A stretch of 64,000 nucleotides of DNA from Gloeocapsa sp. PCC 7428 (GCF_000317555.1 NC_019745.1:3720001-3784000); one strand, 5' to 3'. Shown: positions 17,388 through 26,429, counted from the stretch's first letter. Numbers and translations: made by a program. Notes: a model not told the origin generated them from the sequence alone.

Positions 17388-19541
17388 CTATCTTTCTAAC
17401 TTTGTACGGTTGGAGCGTTGGAGAAATTGCTCTCGAATCACAGCAGCATTACTTTTTTGCGGTTCTCCGAGTAAGACAATTGACCCTGAAAGTTGCGCGA
17501 CTAACTGCGACGTCAAGTCACTAATAGCTAAGCCGCCAGCACTCGTGCGACGTTGAATCGAGCGCAAGACAACTAAATCATAATTTTTAGCTGCGGTGGT
17601 AATCGCTTGTGCCACGTTTTCGTGGGGGACAACTTCAACAACAGGAGCTTGCGGTAAAGCAAGTTTAGACAACAGTAGCTCGATATTTGATTTATTCCAG
17701 GCAATGCTACTAGGTTTAATGCGGCGATCGCAAACGTTTAGCAAAGTCACCTGCGCTCCAATTGCTGTCGCGAGTAGTAAGGCAAAACGCAACGGTCGCA
17801 ATGCTTCTGGCGTAAAGTTTTGCACAGGAACGAGAATGCGTTGAATTTTAGTAGGAGATTCGAGCAGGCGCGTCACGGCAACCGGACAATGCGACGCCCA
17901 CAATACACTATCAATCACATTACCAAACAAGCGAGCGCGAAAACCAGTGCGTTTACCCCAGCCCATAACAATTAAATTAGCGTTTTGTTCGCGGCTAGCC
18001 CGCGTAATGCCAAGCGCGATCGCATCGTCAATCCGTAGCACAGATTCGGCAGTGACTCCCAAGTCGTGACTCAGCGCAGTTGCTTTATCCAACAGTGCAT
18101 CAGCTTTTGCCATAGCACTTTCCAACTGTGGTGCATCCATATGGGCAGGTCCAGTAGCGATCGCCAGTGGAACAAGCCGCCCTTGTGCTTGACGGGCAAT
18201 TAACGCCGCCATTTCAATCAAATATTGCTCTGTATCAGGATTGTAGACCGGAACAACCACGGTCAAAGGCTTTTCAGTGTCTGTAGTATCCAAATACAAT
18301 GGCTTTGCTGCGTCTGGAGTGACACTCACAGTAGACGTCATCAAACCGACTGCTACTCGACTCGTTAGCAATGGTCCTAAAGTAGCTGTGACGAGCATTA
18401 AAACAATTACGCTATTGAGCATACCTTCATTCAGTAATCCGGCGCGATAGCCAACTAGCGTTGCAGCTAAAGTCGCTCCCACCTGCGGTACTGACAAGGA
18501 CCACATTGTGAGTGTTTCTAGCCAGTTGTAGCGATACATCAACTTTGCGAGAAAAGCGGCGATAAATTTGCTGCTAATTAAACCAATAACAATTGCCAGC
18601 GTTAGCCAAATATTACTAATACTGGCAACAAAAGCCGGAATATTGATTAACAAACCTAAATCGACAAAAAAGATGGGAATAAACAGTACACTGCCAACAA
18701 AGACAACTTTCTCTTTAACAGGTCCTTCCCCAACAACGTCATTGACTGCTAATCCTGCAAGAAACGCGCCGACGATTTTTTCAACTCCAATTAGCTGCGC
18801 GCCTACTGCTGCTAGAAATACCGCTAGCAAAACAAAGAGAAATTGCTTTCCCTCCTCATCACCCGATCGCCGGAAAAACTCTTTTCCTGCCCAATCAAAG
18901 CCGATTAAAACCGCAGCCGAATACAGAAATAATGACCCTAGTAAAGTAATCAAACTCAGTGCAGTAAACTCTCCAGCATGGATCGCTACGCAAACAGCTA
19001 ATACTAAAAGTGCGCCGATATCTGTAAAAATTGTGGCACCAATAGTAACCGTAACTGCTTCGTTGTTAATGACTCCCAAGCGGCTAATAATTGGATACGC
19101 CAGCAGCGTATGCGAAGCAAATAGCGAACCAATTAAAATTGATGCGTTCCAGCCAAAGCCAAAAATTCGCCCAACGAGTGTTCCAACAATCAGCGGTACT
19201 AAAAATGTAAAAGTCCCAAACCCTAATGATTTATTGCGTGTTTGCCGGAACTGCTCCATGTCAACTTCCAGTCCAGCGACAAACATGAGGTAAACTAAAC
19301 CAATATTAGATAGTAACCTAATTGTTGGCTGTTCAGTTTGAAATAAGTTTAAAACATTAGGTCCAAGTAAAACTCCCGCAAGCAGCAACCCAACCAAACC
19401 TGGTAGCCGCAGCCGTTCAAAGATAATTGGTACGACAAGAATGACTATTAGTAAAATCACAAAAGGAACGATTGGCTCTTTTGTGAGAACTTCGGAAGCC
19501 GGTTCCACTGCAAGGACGTGAAGGAATGACATAGATAGCAC
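17388..19541 (-). CDS. CPA2-type cation/H+ antiporter with C-terminal universal-stress domains
   Basis: The 717-residue protein has about 12 membrane helices in residues 20-410, with the KefB/NhaS-like pattern (RLPGLVGLLLAGVLLGP, then GLEVDMEQFR). The C-terminal half (about 430-710) is cytoplasmic and holds two universal-stress-protein folds; the second carries IQRILVPVQNF and the first the nucleotide-loop-like LIVMGWGKR. Family members exchange Na+ or K+ for protons. The USP part probably senses nucleotide or stress state. The terminal MSFLHVLA start fits the helix order. A palindromic hairpin (19739-19756) lies 200 bases upstream in the leader. Ion specificity cannot be read off. Confidence 0.9.
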   Translation of the reverse strand: MLSMSFLHVLAVEPASEVLTKEPIVPFVILLIVILVVPIIFERLRLPGLVGLLLAGVLLGPNVLNLFQTEQPTIRLLSNIGLVYLMFVAGLEVDMEQFRQTRNKSLGFGTFTFLVPLIVGTLVGRIFGFGWNASILIGSLFASHTLLAYPIISRLGVINNEAVTVTIGATIFTDIGALLVLAVCVAIHAGEFTALSLITLLGSLFLYSAAVLIGFDWAGKEFFRRSGDEEGKQFLFVLLAVFLAAVGAQLIGVEKIVGAFLAGLAVNDVVGEGPVKEKVVFVGSVLFIPIFFVDLGLLINIPAFVASISNIWLTLAIVIGLISSKFIAAFLAKLMYRYNWLETLTMWSLSVPQVGATLAATLVGYRAGLLNEGMLNSVIVLMLVTATLGPLLTSRVAVGLMTSTVSVTPDAAKPLYLDTTDTEKPLTVVVPVYNPDTEQYLIEMAALIARQAQGRLVPLAIATGPAHMDAPQLESAMAKADALLDKATALSHDLGVTAESVLRIDDAIALGITRASREQNANLIVMGWGKRTGFRARLFGNVIDSVLWASHCPVAVTRLLESPTKIQRILVPVQNFTPEALRPLRFALLLATAIGAQVTLLNVCDRRIKPSSIAWNKSNIELLLSKLALPQAPVVEVVPHENVAQAITTAAKNYDLVVLRSIQRRTSAGGLAISDLTSQLVAQLSGSIVLLGEPQKSNAAVIREQFLQRSNRTKLER

Positions 19542-19738
19542 TGAGGAGAAAAGCTAGGGGATGTCGTGTAGTTAGCCTGTTAGCATCTACAAGAGCAAGG
19601 AAGACAACAAAGGCAACGAAAACTTGATAATTTCCCTACTTCAAATTGCGATCCCGCTTTCTGAAATTGTATGTTGAATTGACCAAAAGCGGTCAGGATG
19701 ACGCTGCCTTCCAACTAAAGTCAGAGATGCTCAAACCA

Positions 19739-19756
19739 AGTGTACCTTCGTACACT
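19739..19756 (-). promoter_or_regulatory. Palindromic hairpin AGTGTAC-GAAG-GTACACT upstream of the antiporter gene
   Basis: A perfect 7-base inverted repeat closes a 4-base loop in the 243-base gap before the antiporter gene. The same core, with loop GAAA, occurs before rtcB at 50175-50196. It may be an operator or an RNA hairpin. Confidence 0.5.
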
Positions 19757-19784
19757 AAGACAAAGCTTTTTCCTCTGACCGATT

Positions 19785-20438
19785 TTATGGATGGATTTGG
19801 CTGAGAACGACTTTCAAGCGGTCGTAGTCATCCTTGAGTAATACACTTAAAGTTCTCCCCGCCTTGACTAACCATTCGCGGTCAGCTTTGCGTAATTGGT
19901 AAACTTCACGAATCGCCGCAGCTGTCAGCGCTTCTACGGGCGCACCGTTAACTTGCAGCAAAGTTCTTAAAAAATCTAACTGTTCGGAAAAAGCAACAAT
20001 CGTTTGAGGTTCGCAATGATAAACAGCTTGATGGATCTGCGGTGGGCGGGGTGGTAAATACTGATAAAAACGTTGTTGCGATCGCGCCGCAATTGGTCGC
20101 TCAAATCCCACGATCGCCGCTCTAAACTCTGTCTTGAGCATTGCGAAGATTTGCGGTTGTTGTTCGCGCAAGTCTTGTAACGATAAACCTAATGCTCTTG
20201 CGCGATGAATCGAGTCAATCGGCATCGTTGTGGCATAATACACTACCGCGTAGACTTGATTACCCGATTCTTCATCAACAGATTTTACCCAACTGCCAAA
20301 CGGCGGCATGACAGGAAAGCTCAAGTCTTCGGGTTCTAGACACTGCGCCAAAAATTCGGTTGTTGAGGTTTCAATCACCTCAGCAATATGATTCGGAGCG
20401 CGATCGCCTGTGGCAAATTGTGGTAAAGGAAGGCGCAT
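19785..20438 (-). CDS. HAS-barrel domain protein, conserved in cyanobacteria
   Basis: A 217-residue protein beginning MRLPLPQFATGDRAPNHIAEV, with FGSWVKSVDEESGNQVYAVVYYATT near 47-71. That is the small beta-barrel typical of HerA/ATP-synthase-like (HAS) barrels, followed by a helical C-terminal half. Proteins with this opening are widespread in cyanobacteria, but no reaction is known to me. It has no ATPase domain, unlike HerA. It follows ndhS on the same strand by about 70 bases, an interval filled by a heptamer array, so it may share the ndhS promoter. Function is unknown. Confidence 0.65.
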   Translation of the reverse strand: MRLPLPQFATGDRAPNHIAEVIETSTTEFLAQCLEPEDLSFPVMPPFGSWVKSVDEESGNQVYAVVYYATTMPIDSIHRARALGLSLQDLREQQPQIFAMLKTEFRAAIVGFERPIAARSQQRFYQYLPPRPPQIHQAVYHCEPQTIVAFSEQLDFLRTLLQVNGAPVEALTAAAIREVYQLRKADREWLVKAGRTLSVLLKDDYDRLKVVLSQIHP

Positions 20439-20442
20439 ACGA

Positions 20443-20470
20443 GGGGTCGGAGGTCAGAGGTCGGGGGTCA
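20443..20470. repeat. Heptamer array GRGGTCR x4
   Basis: Four tandem units (GGGGTCG, GAGGTCA, GAGGTCG, GGGGTCA) lie between ndhS and the HAS-barrel gene. Variation is limited to purine-purine changes at two positions. Confidence 0.85.
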
Positions 20471-20509
20471 GAGAGGAAAGGCACTACCTTGCCTGTAGGA
20501 GGTTAGGGC

Positions 20510-20701
20510 TTATTTAGCTTTTTTGCGTCCAGTTTCTACAGGTTCGAGTTCTGAGAGGTTGAAAGTAACTAGCTTATCCCAGTTACCTCCCTCAAACAGC
20601 ACCGCCGCTTTACCATCACTCACGCGCTGGACTAGCCCTTGAAAACGGTAGTAAGTATCGTTGGGATTTGTGACGCGTACAGCAGTTCCAGGCAGAATCA
20701 T
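20510..20701 (-). CDS. ndhS: NAD(P)H-quinone oxidoreductase subunit S
   Basis: This 63-residue protein is recognisable along its whole length as Ndh[19 protein letters not shown] at the start, then [20 protein letters not shown]. It has an SH3-like fold and belongs to the ferredoxin-docking region of the photosynthetic NDH-1 complex on the thylakoid, acting in cyclic electron flow and respiration. It is divergent from the alpha/beta hydrolase gene, with about 100 bases between. The short lysine-rich C-terminus (GRKKAK) is normal. Confidence 0.92.
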   Translation of the reverse strand: MILPGTAVRVTNPNDTYYRFQGLVQRVSDGKAAVLFEGGNWDKLVTFNLSELEPVETGRKKAK

Positions 20702-20805
20702 CGCTTATCTCTCGTTATGTTTTGCTTCTAATAGCTTACTAAAAACGCCTGCTCCCAGACGATCGTCTATATTCGTTTTTGACTCAATTTCCATCCAAAA
20801 TCTTT

Positions 20806-21714
20806 ATGCTACAGTTTCAACCTCCAGGCTTTGGTCAAGGAGTTGTACAAACATCATTGGGGTTAATGGTCTACTACACTCCTGTTGATACGATATGGGC
20901 ATCTACTGCATTCCGGCAAGATGAAACGACACCATCTTTAGTGTTTTTACATAACTTTGGTGGCGGGGCTTCTGCTTATGAGTGGTCTAAAGTATACCCT
21001 GCGTTTGCGAATGACTATCGAGTTTTAGCACCCGATTTAATCGGTTGGGGTCAATCGACGCATCCTGTGCGGAGTTATCAAATCGATGACTATCTGACAA
21101 CGATCGCCGAATTTATGCAAAAAACTTGCCCTGAGCGGGCGATCGCTGTTGCCTCTTCGTTAACCGCAGCATTGGTGATTCGCCTTGCGGTTCAACAACC
21201 GAATTTATTTCAATCGCTGGTTCTTGTTTGCCCTTCTGGGTTTGACGATTTTGGACAAGGCGCAGGACGTCGATTACCACTACAACTGATTGGTACACCG
21301 CTCTTAAACGATTTAATTTACACTGTCGGCGCACAAAATGAAATTGCCGTCCGCAACTTTTTGCAGCAATTTCTCTTTGCCAAACCCGACCGCGTGACGG
21401 AAGAAATGGTAGCCGCTTACTTAACGTCGGCACAACAACCTAATGCCAAATACGCCGCGCTTGCCTTTTTACAAGGAGAGCTTTACTTTGATTTAGCACG
21501 GTATATCCCACAGCTAAACGTGCCCACTGTCATCCTTTGGGGAGAAGCTGCACAATTTACATCGCTCGATCTCGGAAGACGACTTGCGCAATTAAACCCG
21601 CAGGCGATTCGTGAATTTCAAGCGATCGCATCCACAGGTGTCTTACCGCATTTGGAAACACCTGAAATTGTCATTGGTCTGTTACAACTCTATCTTCGGA
21701 CACTCGCTGCCTAA
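20806..21714 (+). CDS. Alpha/beta hydrolase
   Basis: From ATG 20806 the protein has 302 residues. The oxyanion region is FLHNFGGGASAYEW, followed by APDLIGWGQSTHP, typical of the fold. The elbow expected to hold the nucleophile reads AVASSLTAAL instead of GxSxG, with the second serine as candidate. The distal acid lies near VILWGEAAQ and the His in LPHLETPE. Cyanobacterial relatives share the altered elbow, so it is probably active. Substrate unknown. A TTG 27 bases upstream is open, but ATG gives the better start. The gene lies head-to-head with ndhS. Confidence 0.8.
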   Translation: MLQFQPPGFGQGVVQTSLGLMVYYTPVDTIWASTAFRQDETTPSLVFLHNFGGGASAYEWSKVYPAFANDYRVLAPDLIGWGQSTHPVRSYQIDDYLTTIAEFMQKTCPERAIAVASSLTAALVIRLAVQQPNLFQSLVLVCPSGFDDFGQGAGRRLPLQLIGTPLLNDLIYTVGAQNEIAVRNFLQQFLFAKPDRVTEEMVAAYLTSAQQPNAKYAALAFLQGELYFDLARYIPQLNVPTVILWGEAAQFTSLDLGRRLAQLNPQAIREFQAIASTGVLPHLETPEIVIGLLQLYLRTLAA

Positions 21715-21947
21715 TGTGTTGTAAGTTACAAAAGATCTGTGGATACTAAAGCAACTAATTTGTCAACCGTACGTCATTATTTCTTAGCAGGCAGTGGGGA
21801 ATATTGCTTTAAAAAGAGCAATATTTACGCTTTTTCACGCTTAAATTAACTCGTTTCTGGCATTAGTTAATTATAGGAACCTTCATTTCCTGCTAATGTC
21901 TACTCATTCTAGATAGCTACCAAATCTTTTTCGGAGAGTCCTTGACA

Positions 21948-23216
21948 ATGTCTACTTTCAAGCACTGGCAATCGGGAACCGCTGGACTAATGGCTTTGGG
22001 GATAACCATTGGTGCCGTTGCTCCGCTTGTAACACCTGCGCCATCGTTTGCGCAAGCGTCTACTTTTGCTGATGTTCCAGCTAACTATTGGGCGACTCCC
22101 TTTATTGCAGAACTCGCCAGCAGAAACATTATTGCTGGGTTTCCTGATAATAGTTTCCGACCAGAAGAGCCAGTGACACGCGCTCAATTTGCGGCGATGG
22201 TGAGTCGGGCTTTTCCACGCGCAGGGCAAAGACCCGCAGTACAATTCACCGACGTACCATCAAACTTTTGGGGTGCAGCAGCGATTCAGCAAGCTTACAC
22301 AACGGGCTTTCTAGCAGGCTATCCTGGCAATCGTTTTGAACCGAATCAAAATATTCCCCGCGAGCAAGTTTTAGTTTCGCTGGCTAACGGTCTTAACTAC
22401 ACTGCAACTAACGACGTTAACAGCGTCTTAAGTCAATTTTATGCTGACGCGAACGCTGTTTCTAGCTACGCTCGCGCGCCGATCGCTGCCGCAACTGAGC
22501 GCCGGATTGTCGTAAATTATCCGAATGTTCAGTTTCTCAATCCAACACAAACGGCAACACGTGCAGATGTTGCAGCATTCATTTACCAAGCTTTAGCAAG
22601 TGCAGGGCAAGTCGCCGCAGTGAATTCACCGTATGTTGTCGGGCAAGCACAGCAACCAACAGCACCCGCAACTGTTACAATTCCTAGCGGCACAAGTCTT
22701 CCAGTACGCTACGACCAAGCCGAAAGAATTTTAGTCACGCGCGAAGAAACTGCGCCTTTAACGCTGACAGTCGCACAGAACATTATTACGCGCGATGGTA
22801 CAGTATTGATTCCTTCGGGTAGCCAAGTTGTTGGCGAACTGCGACCAGCGGAAGGAGGTTCGCAATTTGTTGCCCGCGAGTTAGTCTTGGCTAGCGGTCA
22901 GCGTTATCAGTTTGATGCGACTTCAGAAGTGATTACTCGTACTGAACGCGTGCGTCGCGGCGCGAATGCAGGTCGAATTGTGCGCAATGCGGCATTAGGT
23001 GCTGCTGCTGCTGCTGCCATTTCTGCGGTCACTGGAGACCGCGCGATCGCAACTGAAGAAGTTCTTGGCGGTGCTGGTGTTGGTGCTTTACTCGGCTTAT
23101 TCTTAGGTAGAGACAGCGTTGACCTTGTTGCGATCGATCCGGAAACCGACTTACAAGTAACACTCGGGTCGGATTTAGTGTTGACTCCTGGTGCTACACA
23201 GCAACAACCACAGTAA
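21948..23216 (+). CDS. SLH-domain surface protein
   Basis: From ATG 21948 (after CGGAGAG) the protein has 422 residues, with a signal peptide ending at SFAQ-A. Two or three S-layer homology motifs follow (FADVPANYWATPFI, FTDVPSNFWGAAAI and TRADVAAFIYQAL). The C-terminal half is rich in beta strands and includes a glycine/alanine segment (AALGAAAAAAISAVTG) that looks like a glycine-zipper or membrane patch. It lacks the large barrel of the SLH porins, so it is probably a periplasmic peptidoglycan-anchored protein. A strong terminator follows at 23312-23343. Confidence 0.85.
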   Translation: MSTFKHWQSGTAGLMALGITIGAVAPLVTPAPSFAQASTFADVPANYWATPFIAELASRNIIAGFPDNSFRPEEPVTRAQFAAMVSRAFPRAGQRPAVQFTDVPSNFWGAAAIQQAYTTGFLAGYPGNRFEPNQNIPREQVLVSLANGLNYTATNDVNSVLSQFYADANAVSSYARAPIAAATERRIVVNYPNVQFLNPTQTATRADVAAFIYQALASAGQVAAVNSPYVVGQAQQPTAPATVTIPSGTSLPVRYDQAERILVTREETAPLTLTVAQNIITRDGTVLIPSGSQVVGELRPAEGGSQFVARELVLASGQRYQFDATSEVITRTERVRRGANAGRIVRNAALGAAAAAAISAVTGDRAIATEEVLGGAGVGALLGLFLGRDSVDLVAIDPETDLQVTLGSDLVLTPGATQQQPQ

Positions 23217-23222
23217 TGAGCA

Positions 23223-23243
23223 GGGGTCAGGGATCAGAGATCA
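23223..23243. repeat. Heptamer array GGGGTCA/GGGATCA/GAGATCA
   Basis: Three tandem 7-base units begin seven bases after the SLH gene stop. The units are close to those of the 20443 array. Confidence 0.75.
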
Positions 23244-23311
23244 GAACTAAAAGCTAGAATCAGCATCTCTTCAATTGCTAATGTAACCTGCGATTGTGAT
23301 TTGTGCTTTCG

Positions 23312-23343
23312 AGCGGTTAGCAATTAGCTAACCGCTTTTTTTT
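23312..23343 (+). terminator. Rho-independent terminator of the SLH gene
   Basis: AGCGGTTAGC pairs perfectly with GCTAACCGCT over a 5-base loop and is followed by seven T. The convergent histidine kinase stop codon (23328-23330) lies inside the stem. On the minus strand there is no T-run, so it mainly serves the plus strand. Confidence 0.9.
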
Positions 23344-24668
23344 ATTACTGGTAGCCAGACAACAAATGTCGTTCCAGGATTATTAACGGCTGAGTGAGTA
23401 AAGTGCTTGGCGGGGCTGAAAACTTGAATTCTACCTTGCATTTGTTCGACTAAATCTTTCGCGATCGCAAGTCCCAAACCTGTGCCAGGAATTTGTGATG
23501 CGGCTTGCACACCCCGATAATGTCGCTCAAACATATGCTCTAAATCTTGCGCTGGAATTCCTGGACCAGTATCACTGATCGCAATACCTTGAAAATCTTC
23601 TTTTGGTTCCACTTGAATATAAATTTGTCCTCCAGCTGGCGTGTACTTTAAAGCGTTATCGAGTAGATTACTGAAGACTTCTCTTAAAGCTACGCGATTA
23701 GCATAGACTAAGGGCAAATCGGCAGGAATGTCTGACTGAACATTTAAATTACGTTCTTGCGCGATCGCATTAGCGCTAGCTAGCAGCGGTTCGAGAATAT
23801 CAACAACCGAACATGGTTCTATATTTTCGCCAACATTTGGTAAAAGCACTAAAGGTTTTGTGACTGGTTCAACTGTTCTTTCTAGAACCAAAGGAGTGAC
23901 CGACAAAGACTTTTCGGGATCAGGTTCGGTTTGTGGCGTTAGCTCAATAATTCGGTCAAATTGTTTGAGTAATTCTTGGATGCGATCGCTTTCTCTGACG
24001 ATATTTTCTGCCACTTTACGATTTGTATCACCTGGAACAAAGCGCTTAATTAAAAGTTTGCCAAATGTCCGCAACGCTGTTAACGGGTTACGCAACTGAT
24101 GCAATAAGTTATCGAGCAAATCGCGTTGCGTCTGCATCAAAGATTGCTGTTGAGTAAGCTGCTGTTCGTACCACTCGCGACGTTTGTCGAGTACTCTTGC
24201 TAGTGCCAGTGTTTGCGCAACGTGTTCAATTTCATGACGTTCGCGTTCATTCCAGGGTTTATGCTCTCGATTTGTCACGAGCAACCCCATGAAAATGTTG
24301 TCATGCATCAAGGGCAAAACAATTTGCGTGCTAGGTAACAAATTGTAGTCATGCGCCGCTGTATCTTCTGTGCGATCTGTATCTGACATATGTGGAAATA
24401 CAGCGTCTGATGGTGCAAAGCTTTGTGTATCAGATAGCAGCGGTAGTAAACTATTCTTAAGTTTTGGGACAAGTGTTAAAGCTGTTGCCGCTTGCCAAGC
24501 AGCTGTTTCTGGATAAACAACTATCGGAATTAACTTTGTTTGTGATTCCCCTTCTTCTCGCAGTTCTTCGGTTAGGTACACAACACTTAAGGATGCTCCT
24601 AAACTTTGGGTGAGTAAAGCAACCTGCGATCGACATAGCGCAACTAACTCAGAACTGGCAGACATCAA
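23328..24668 (-). CDS. GAF-domain sensor histidine kinase
   Basis: The 446-residue protein has an N-terminal GAF-like domain (about 1-150), a coiled linker, the dimerisation box LLHQLRNPLTALRTF with the phosphorylatable His near 190, and a HATPase domain. The N box is EVFSNLLDNALKYTPAG, followed by DTGPGIP and GTGLGLAI. It has no membrane helix and so senses a cytoplasmic signal. No response regulator is near, so it is an orphan. The long acidic linker between the H box and the N box (about 240-300) is unusual but common in cyanobacteria. Confidence 0.9.
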   Translation of the reverse strand: MMSASSELVALCRSQVALLTQSLGASLSVVYLTEELREEGESQTKLIPIVVYPETAAWQAATALTLVPKLKNSLLPLLSDTQSFAPSDAVFPHMSDTDRTEDTAAHDYNLLPSTQIVLPLMHDNIFMGLLVTNREHKPWNERERHEIEHVAQTLALARVLDKRREWYEQQLTQQQSLMQTQRDLLDNLLHQLRNPLTALRTFGKLLIKRFVPGDTNRKVAENIVRESDRIQELLKQFDRIIELTPQTEPDPEKSLSVTPLVLERTVEPVTKPLVLLPNVGENIEPCSVVDILEPLLASANAIAQERNLNVQSDIPADLPLVYANRVALREVFSNLLDNALKYTPAGGQIYIQVEPKEDFQGIAISDTGPGIPAQDLEHMFERHYRGVQAASQIPGTGLGLAIAKDLVEQMQGRIQVFSPAKHFTHSAVNNPGTTFVVWLPVIKKSG

Positions 24669-24703
24669 TAAATTACTCTATAACGCGAATCGCTTGTTAA
24701 GAT

Positions 24704-24760
24704 TGGTAACTGGTAATTGGTAACTATATTCATCAACTTATTACCCATTACCTATTACCT
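24704..24760. repeat. Two opposed heptamer arrays, TGGTAAY x3 and ATTACCY x3
   Basis: TGGTAAC/TGGTAAT/TGGTAAC at 24704-24724 faces ATTACCC/ATTACCT/ATTACCT at 24740-24760. The second is nearly the reverse complement of the first, so the pair can fold as a hairpin. It lies upstream of the histidine kinase. Confidence 0.75.
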
Positions 24761-24978
24761 TTTCATTATGGCGACATAATAACTATTTAAAAATTATAAA
24801 GTTACTACTTGACTCAATCTGGAGTTATAAATTTTAAGATCATCCCACCTGAGCTAAGCTCAACAACTTTGTATCAAAACCTTAACAAAAGTTGATTTTT
24901 CAATCTCAATCTCATATACTGACGACGGCTTTTGTAACCATGACTACAATATGCAGCTTGAAAGAGGAGGGAAAGAGG

Positions 24979-25290
24979 TTGGCAAGGAGACGGAAGCGCA
25001 AAAGTCGTCGTCGCCAAGAAGGACGCCGAATCCTCGAACACGTTGCCCAATTTAGCATCGAAAGTGGTGAAGATAAACCTGTGACAGCCGCGCGAAAATT
25101 CATTCAAGCGGAGGGGATTTTACCACCGGCGCTGCTACTAGTAAAACGGAACGAACATACGACAGACCGTTATTTTTGGGCAGAAAAAGGTCTATTCGGG
25201 GCACAATACGTGGAAGAGAACCATTTTTTGTTTCCCAGTTTGAGAACGTTAGAATCTCCAGAACAAGACAGCCTAGCTGTTCGCAAATGA
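24979..25290 (+). CDS. DUF3155 protein
   Basis: A cyanobacterial family recognised by LARRRKRKSRRRQEGRRILE, then FIQAEGILPPALLLVKRNEHT and RYFWAEKGLFGAQYVEENHF. The family begins MARRRKRK, which here corresponds to a TTG at 24979 preceded by GAGGAGGG, giving 103 residues. Longer starts upstream (24892 or ATG 24940) are open but do not match the family. The basic N-terminus suggests nucleic-acid binding, but function is unknown. A hairpin terminator at 25402-25435 lies downstream. Confidence 0.8.
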   Translation: MARRRKRKSRRRQEGRRILEHVAQFSIESGEDKPVTAARKFIQAEGILPPALLLVKRNEHTTDRYFWAEKGLFGAQYVEENHFLFPSLRTLESPEQDSLAVRK

Positions 25291-25401
25291 ATACAGCTGT
25301 TGACTCGATGGATGGTAAGCTCGTTAGCAATTGCGAAAAAAGACTTTCGTGCAAAGCTAGCTAGTATTTGCCAAATATCAGAGCAAAGCATTTTTGATTT
25401 T

Positions 25402-25435
25402 TACCCCACTCAAGACCGGAAATCTAGGTGGGGTA
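25402..25435. terminator. Stem-loop TACCCCAC/GTGGGGTA, probably bidirectional terminator
   Basis: An 8-base stem with T-rich sequence on both sides lies between the convergent DUF3155 and CCB1-like genes. Confidence 0.75.
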
Positions 25436-25455
25436 TTTTATTGCAGTAATAAGCT

Positions 25456-25995
25456 TTACTCACAAGGCTTTAACTTGAGCGATCGCTGTAGCTCGATTAG
25501 CTCGTCTCTATGAGCAACAACTGTAATCTGGCTTTGTAACTCATGCGGTAGCTTGTCTGTCTGATTGGAAAGCTTGAGCAAAACTTGCTCTGGACGAGCA
25601 GCTTTTTTCCAATAAAACACGCCAGCCATAGGAGATAGTAGCACTAAACCAAGGAAGATGGAACTCAAGTTCGGGAAGAGTAAAGACCAGACAAGTGCTA
25701 AACACAAAATTCCGATCGCTGCAAGCGACGTTAAAAATATTGCTAAGAAAATGCTCGGCTTGACAAATCCCTCGTATGTAACTTGATTTCGTACTGAATC
25801 AACGGTAGATAGGCGATATGAACGGCGAGCAAAATACTGCTGTAATTGCTCTAGCAAAGAGGTTTCCTCTTGTTCAGAGACAAGAGTAACTTCTTGCGTA
25901 CGATCTTTGACCGATGCTCGAATAAAGAAAAATAGCCCGACTGCTAGTAGCAAAGTCAGTACCAACGTAGAAGCAAGAGATGTAACACTCATCAT
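25456..25995 (-). CDS. Probable cofactor assembly of complex C subunit B (CCB1-like)
   Basis: A 179-residue membrane protein with one N-terminal helix (STLVLTLLLAVGLFFFIRAS), a soluble segment of about 60 residues and two helices near 80-150 (SIFLAIFLTSLAAIG and IFLGLVLLSPMAGVFYW). This pattern matches the cyanobacterial/plastid family that attaches haem ci to cytochrome b6. It probably acts in the thylakoid or plasma membrane in assembly of the b6f complex. It follows the PadR-type regulator gene by a short gap on the same strand, so the two may be cotranscribed. Confidence 0.65.
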   Translation of the reverse strand: MMSVTSLASTLVLTLLLAVGLFFFIRASVKDRTQEVTLVSEQEETSLLEQLQQYFARRSYRLSTVDSVRNQVTYEGFVKPSIFLAIFLTSLAAIGILCLALVWSLLFPNLSSIFLGLVLLSPMAGVFYWKKAARPEQVLLKLSNQTDKLPHELQSQITVVAHRDELIELQRSLKLKPCE

Positions 25996-26027
25996 TTGTC
26001 GTTACAGTGTGCAACGTTTTATTTTAA

Positions 26028-26390
26028 TTATTGATGATTTGTTACACGCATACCACTATTCGCATATCCTTGCCATAAGCGTGCTAATTCTTGAGCCTGC
26101 GGCAACCAATCAGGATTGATTTGATACATCCTGCGCGGACGTCCGCGACCTTCTACTTTGCGCCAGTAGCCAGTAATAGCCTTTTCATCTTCAAGAAATT
26201 TGAGAGCGCTGTACAAAACAGTGTCAGAAAGGCGGTATAGAGGATATTCGGTCTCTAAACGTTGAATTAACTCTGTTCCATAAGACTCAGCTTCTAGCAA
26301 TACTGACAATACATAACATACGGCTAATTCTTGGCATAAATAAGTTGGAGGAGGGTTTTGAAAAAACTCATAGATTTCATGAATTTTCAT
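26028..26390 (-). CDS. PadR-family transcriptional regulator
   Basis: From ATG 26390 the protein has 120 residues. CQELAVCYVLSVLLEAESYGTELI is the recognition half of a winged helix, and DTVLYSALKFLEDEKAITGYW with the wing EGRGRPRRMYQI is the PadR signature. Upstream in-frame codons would add 13 residues (start 26429), but the family begins near MKIHEIYEFF. It lies 32 bases before the CCB1-like gene on the same strand. Ligand unknown. Confidence 0.8.
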   Translation of the reverse strand: MKIHEIYEFFQNPPPTYLCQELAVCYVLSVLLEAESYGTELIQRLETEYPLYRLSDTVLYSALKFLEDEKAITGYWRKVEGRGRPRRMYQINPDWLPQAQELARLWQGYANSGMRVTNHQ

Positions 26391-26429
26391 TTTTTTTAAA
26401 CCGCTTAATGCGCCTAGGGCTAAATTCAA

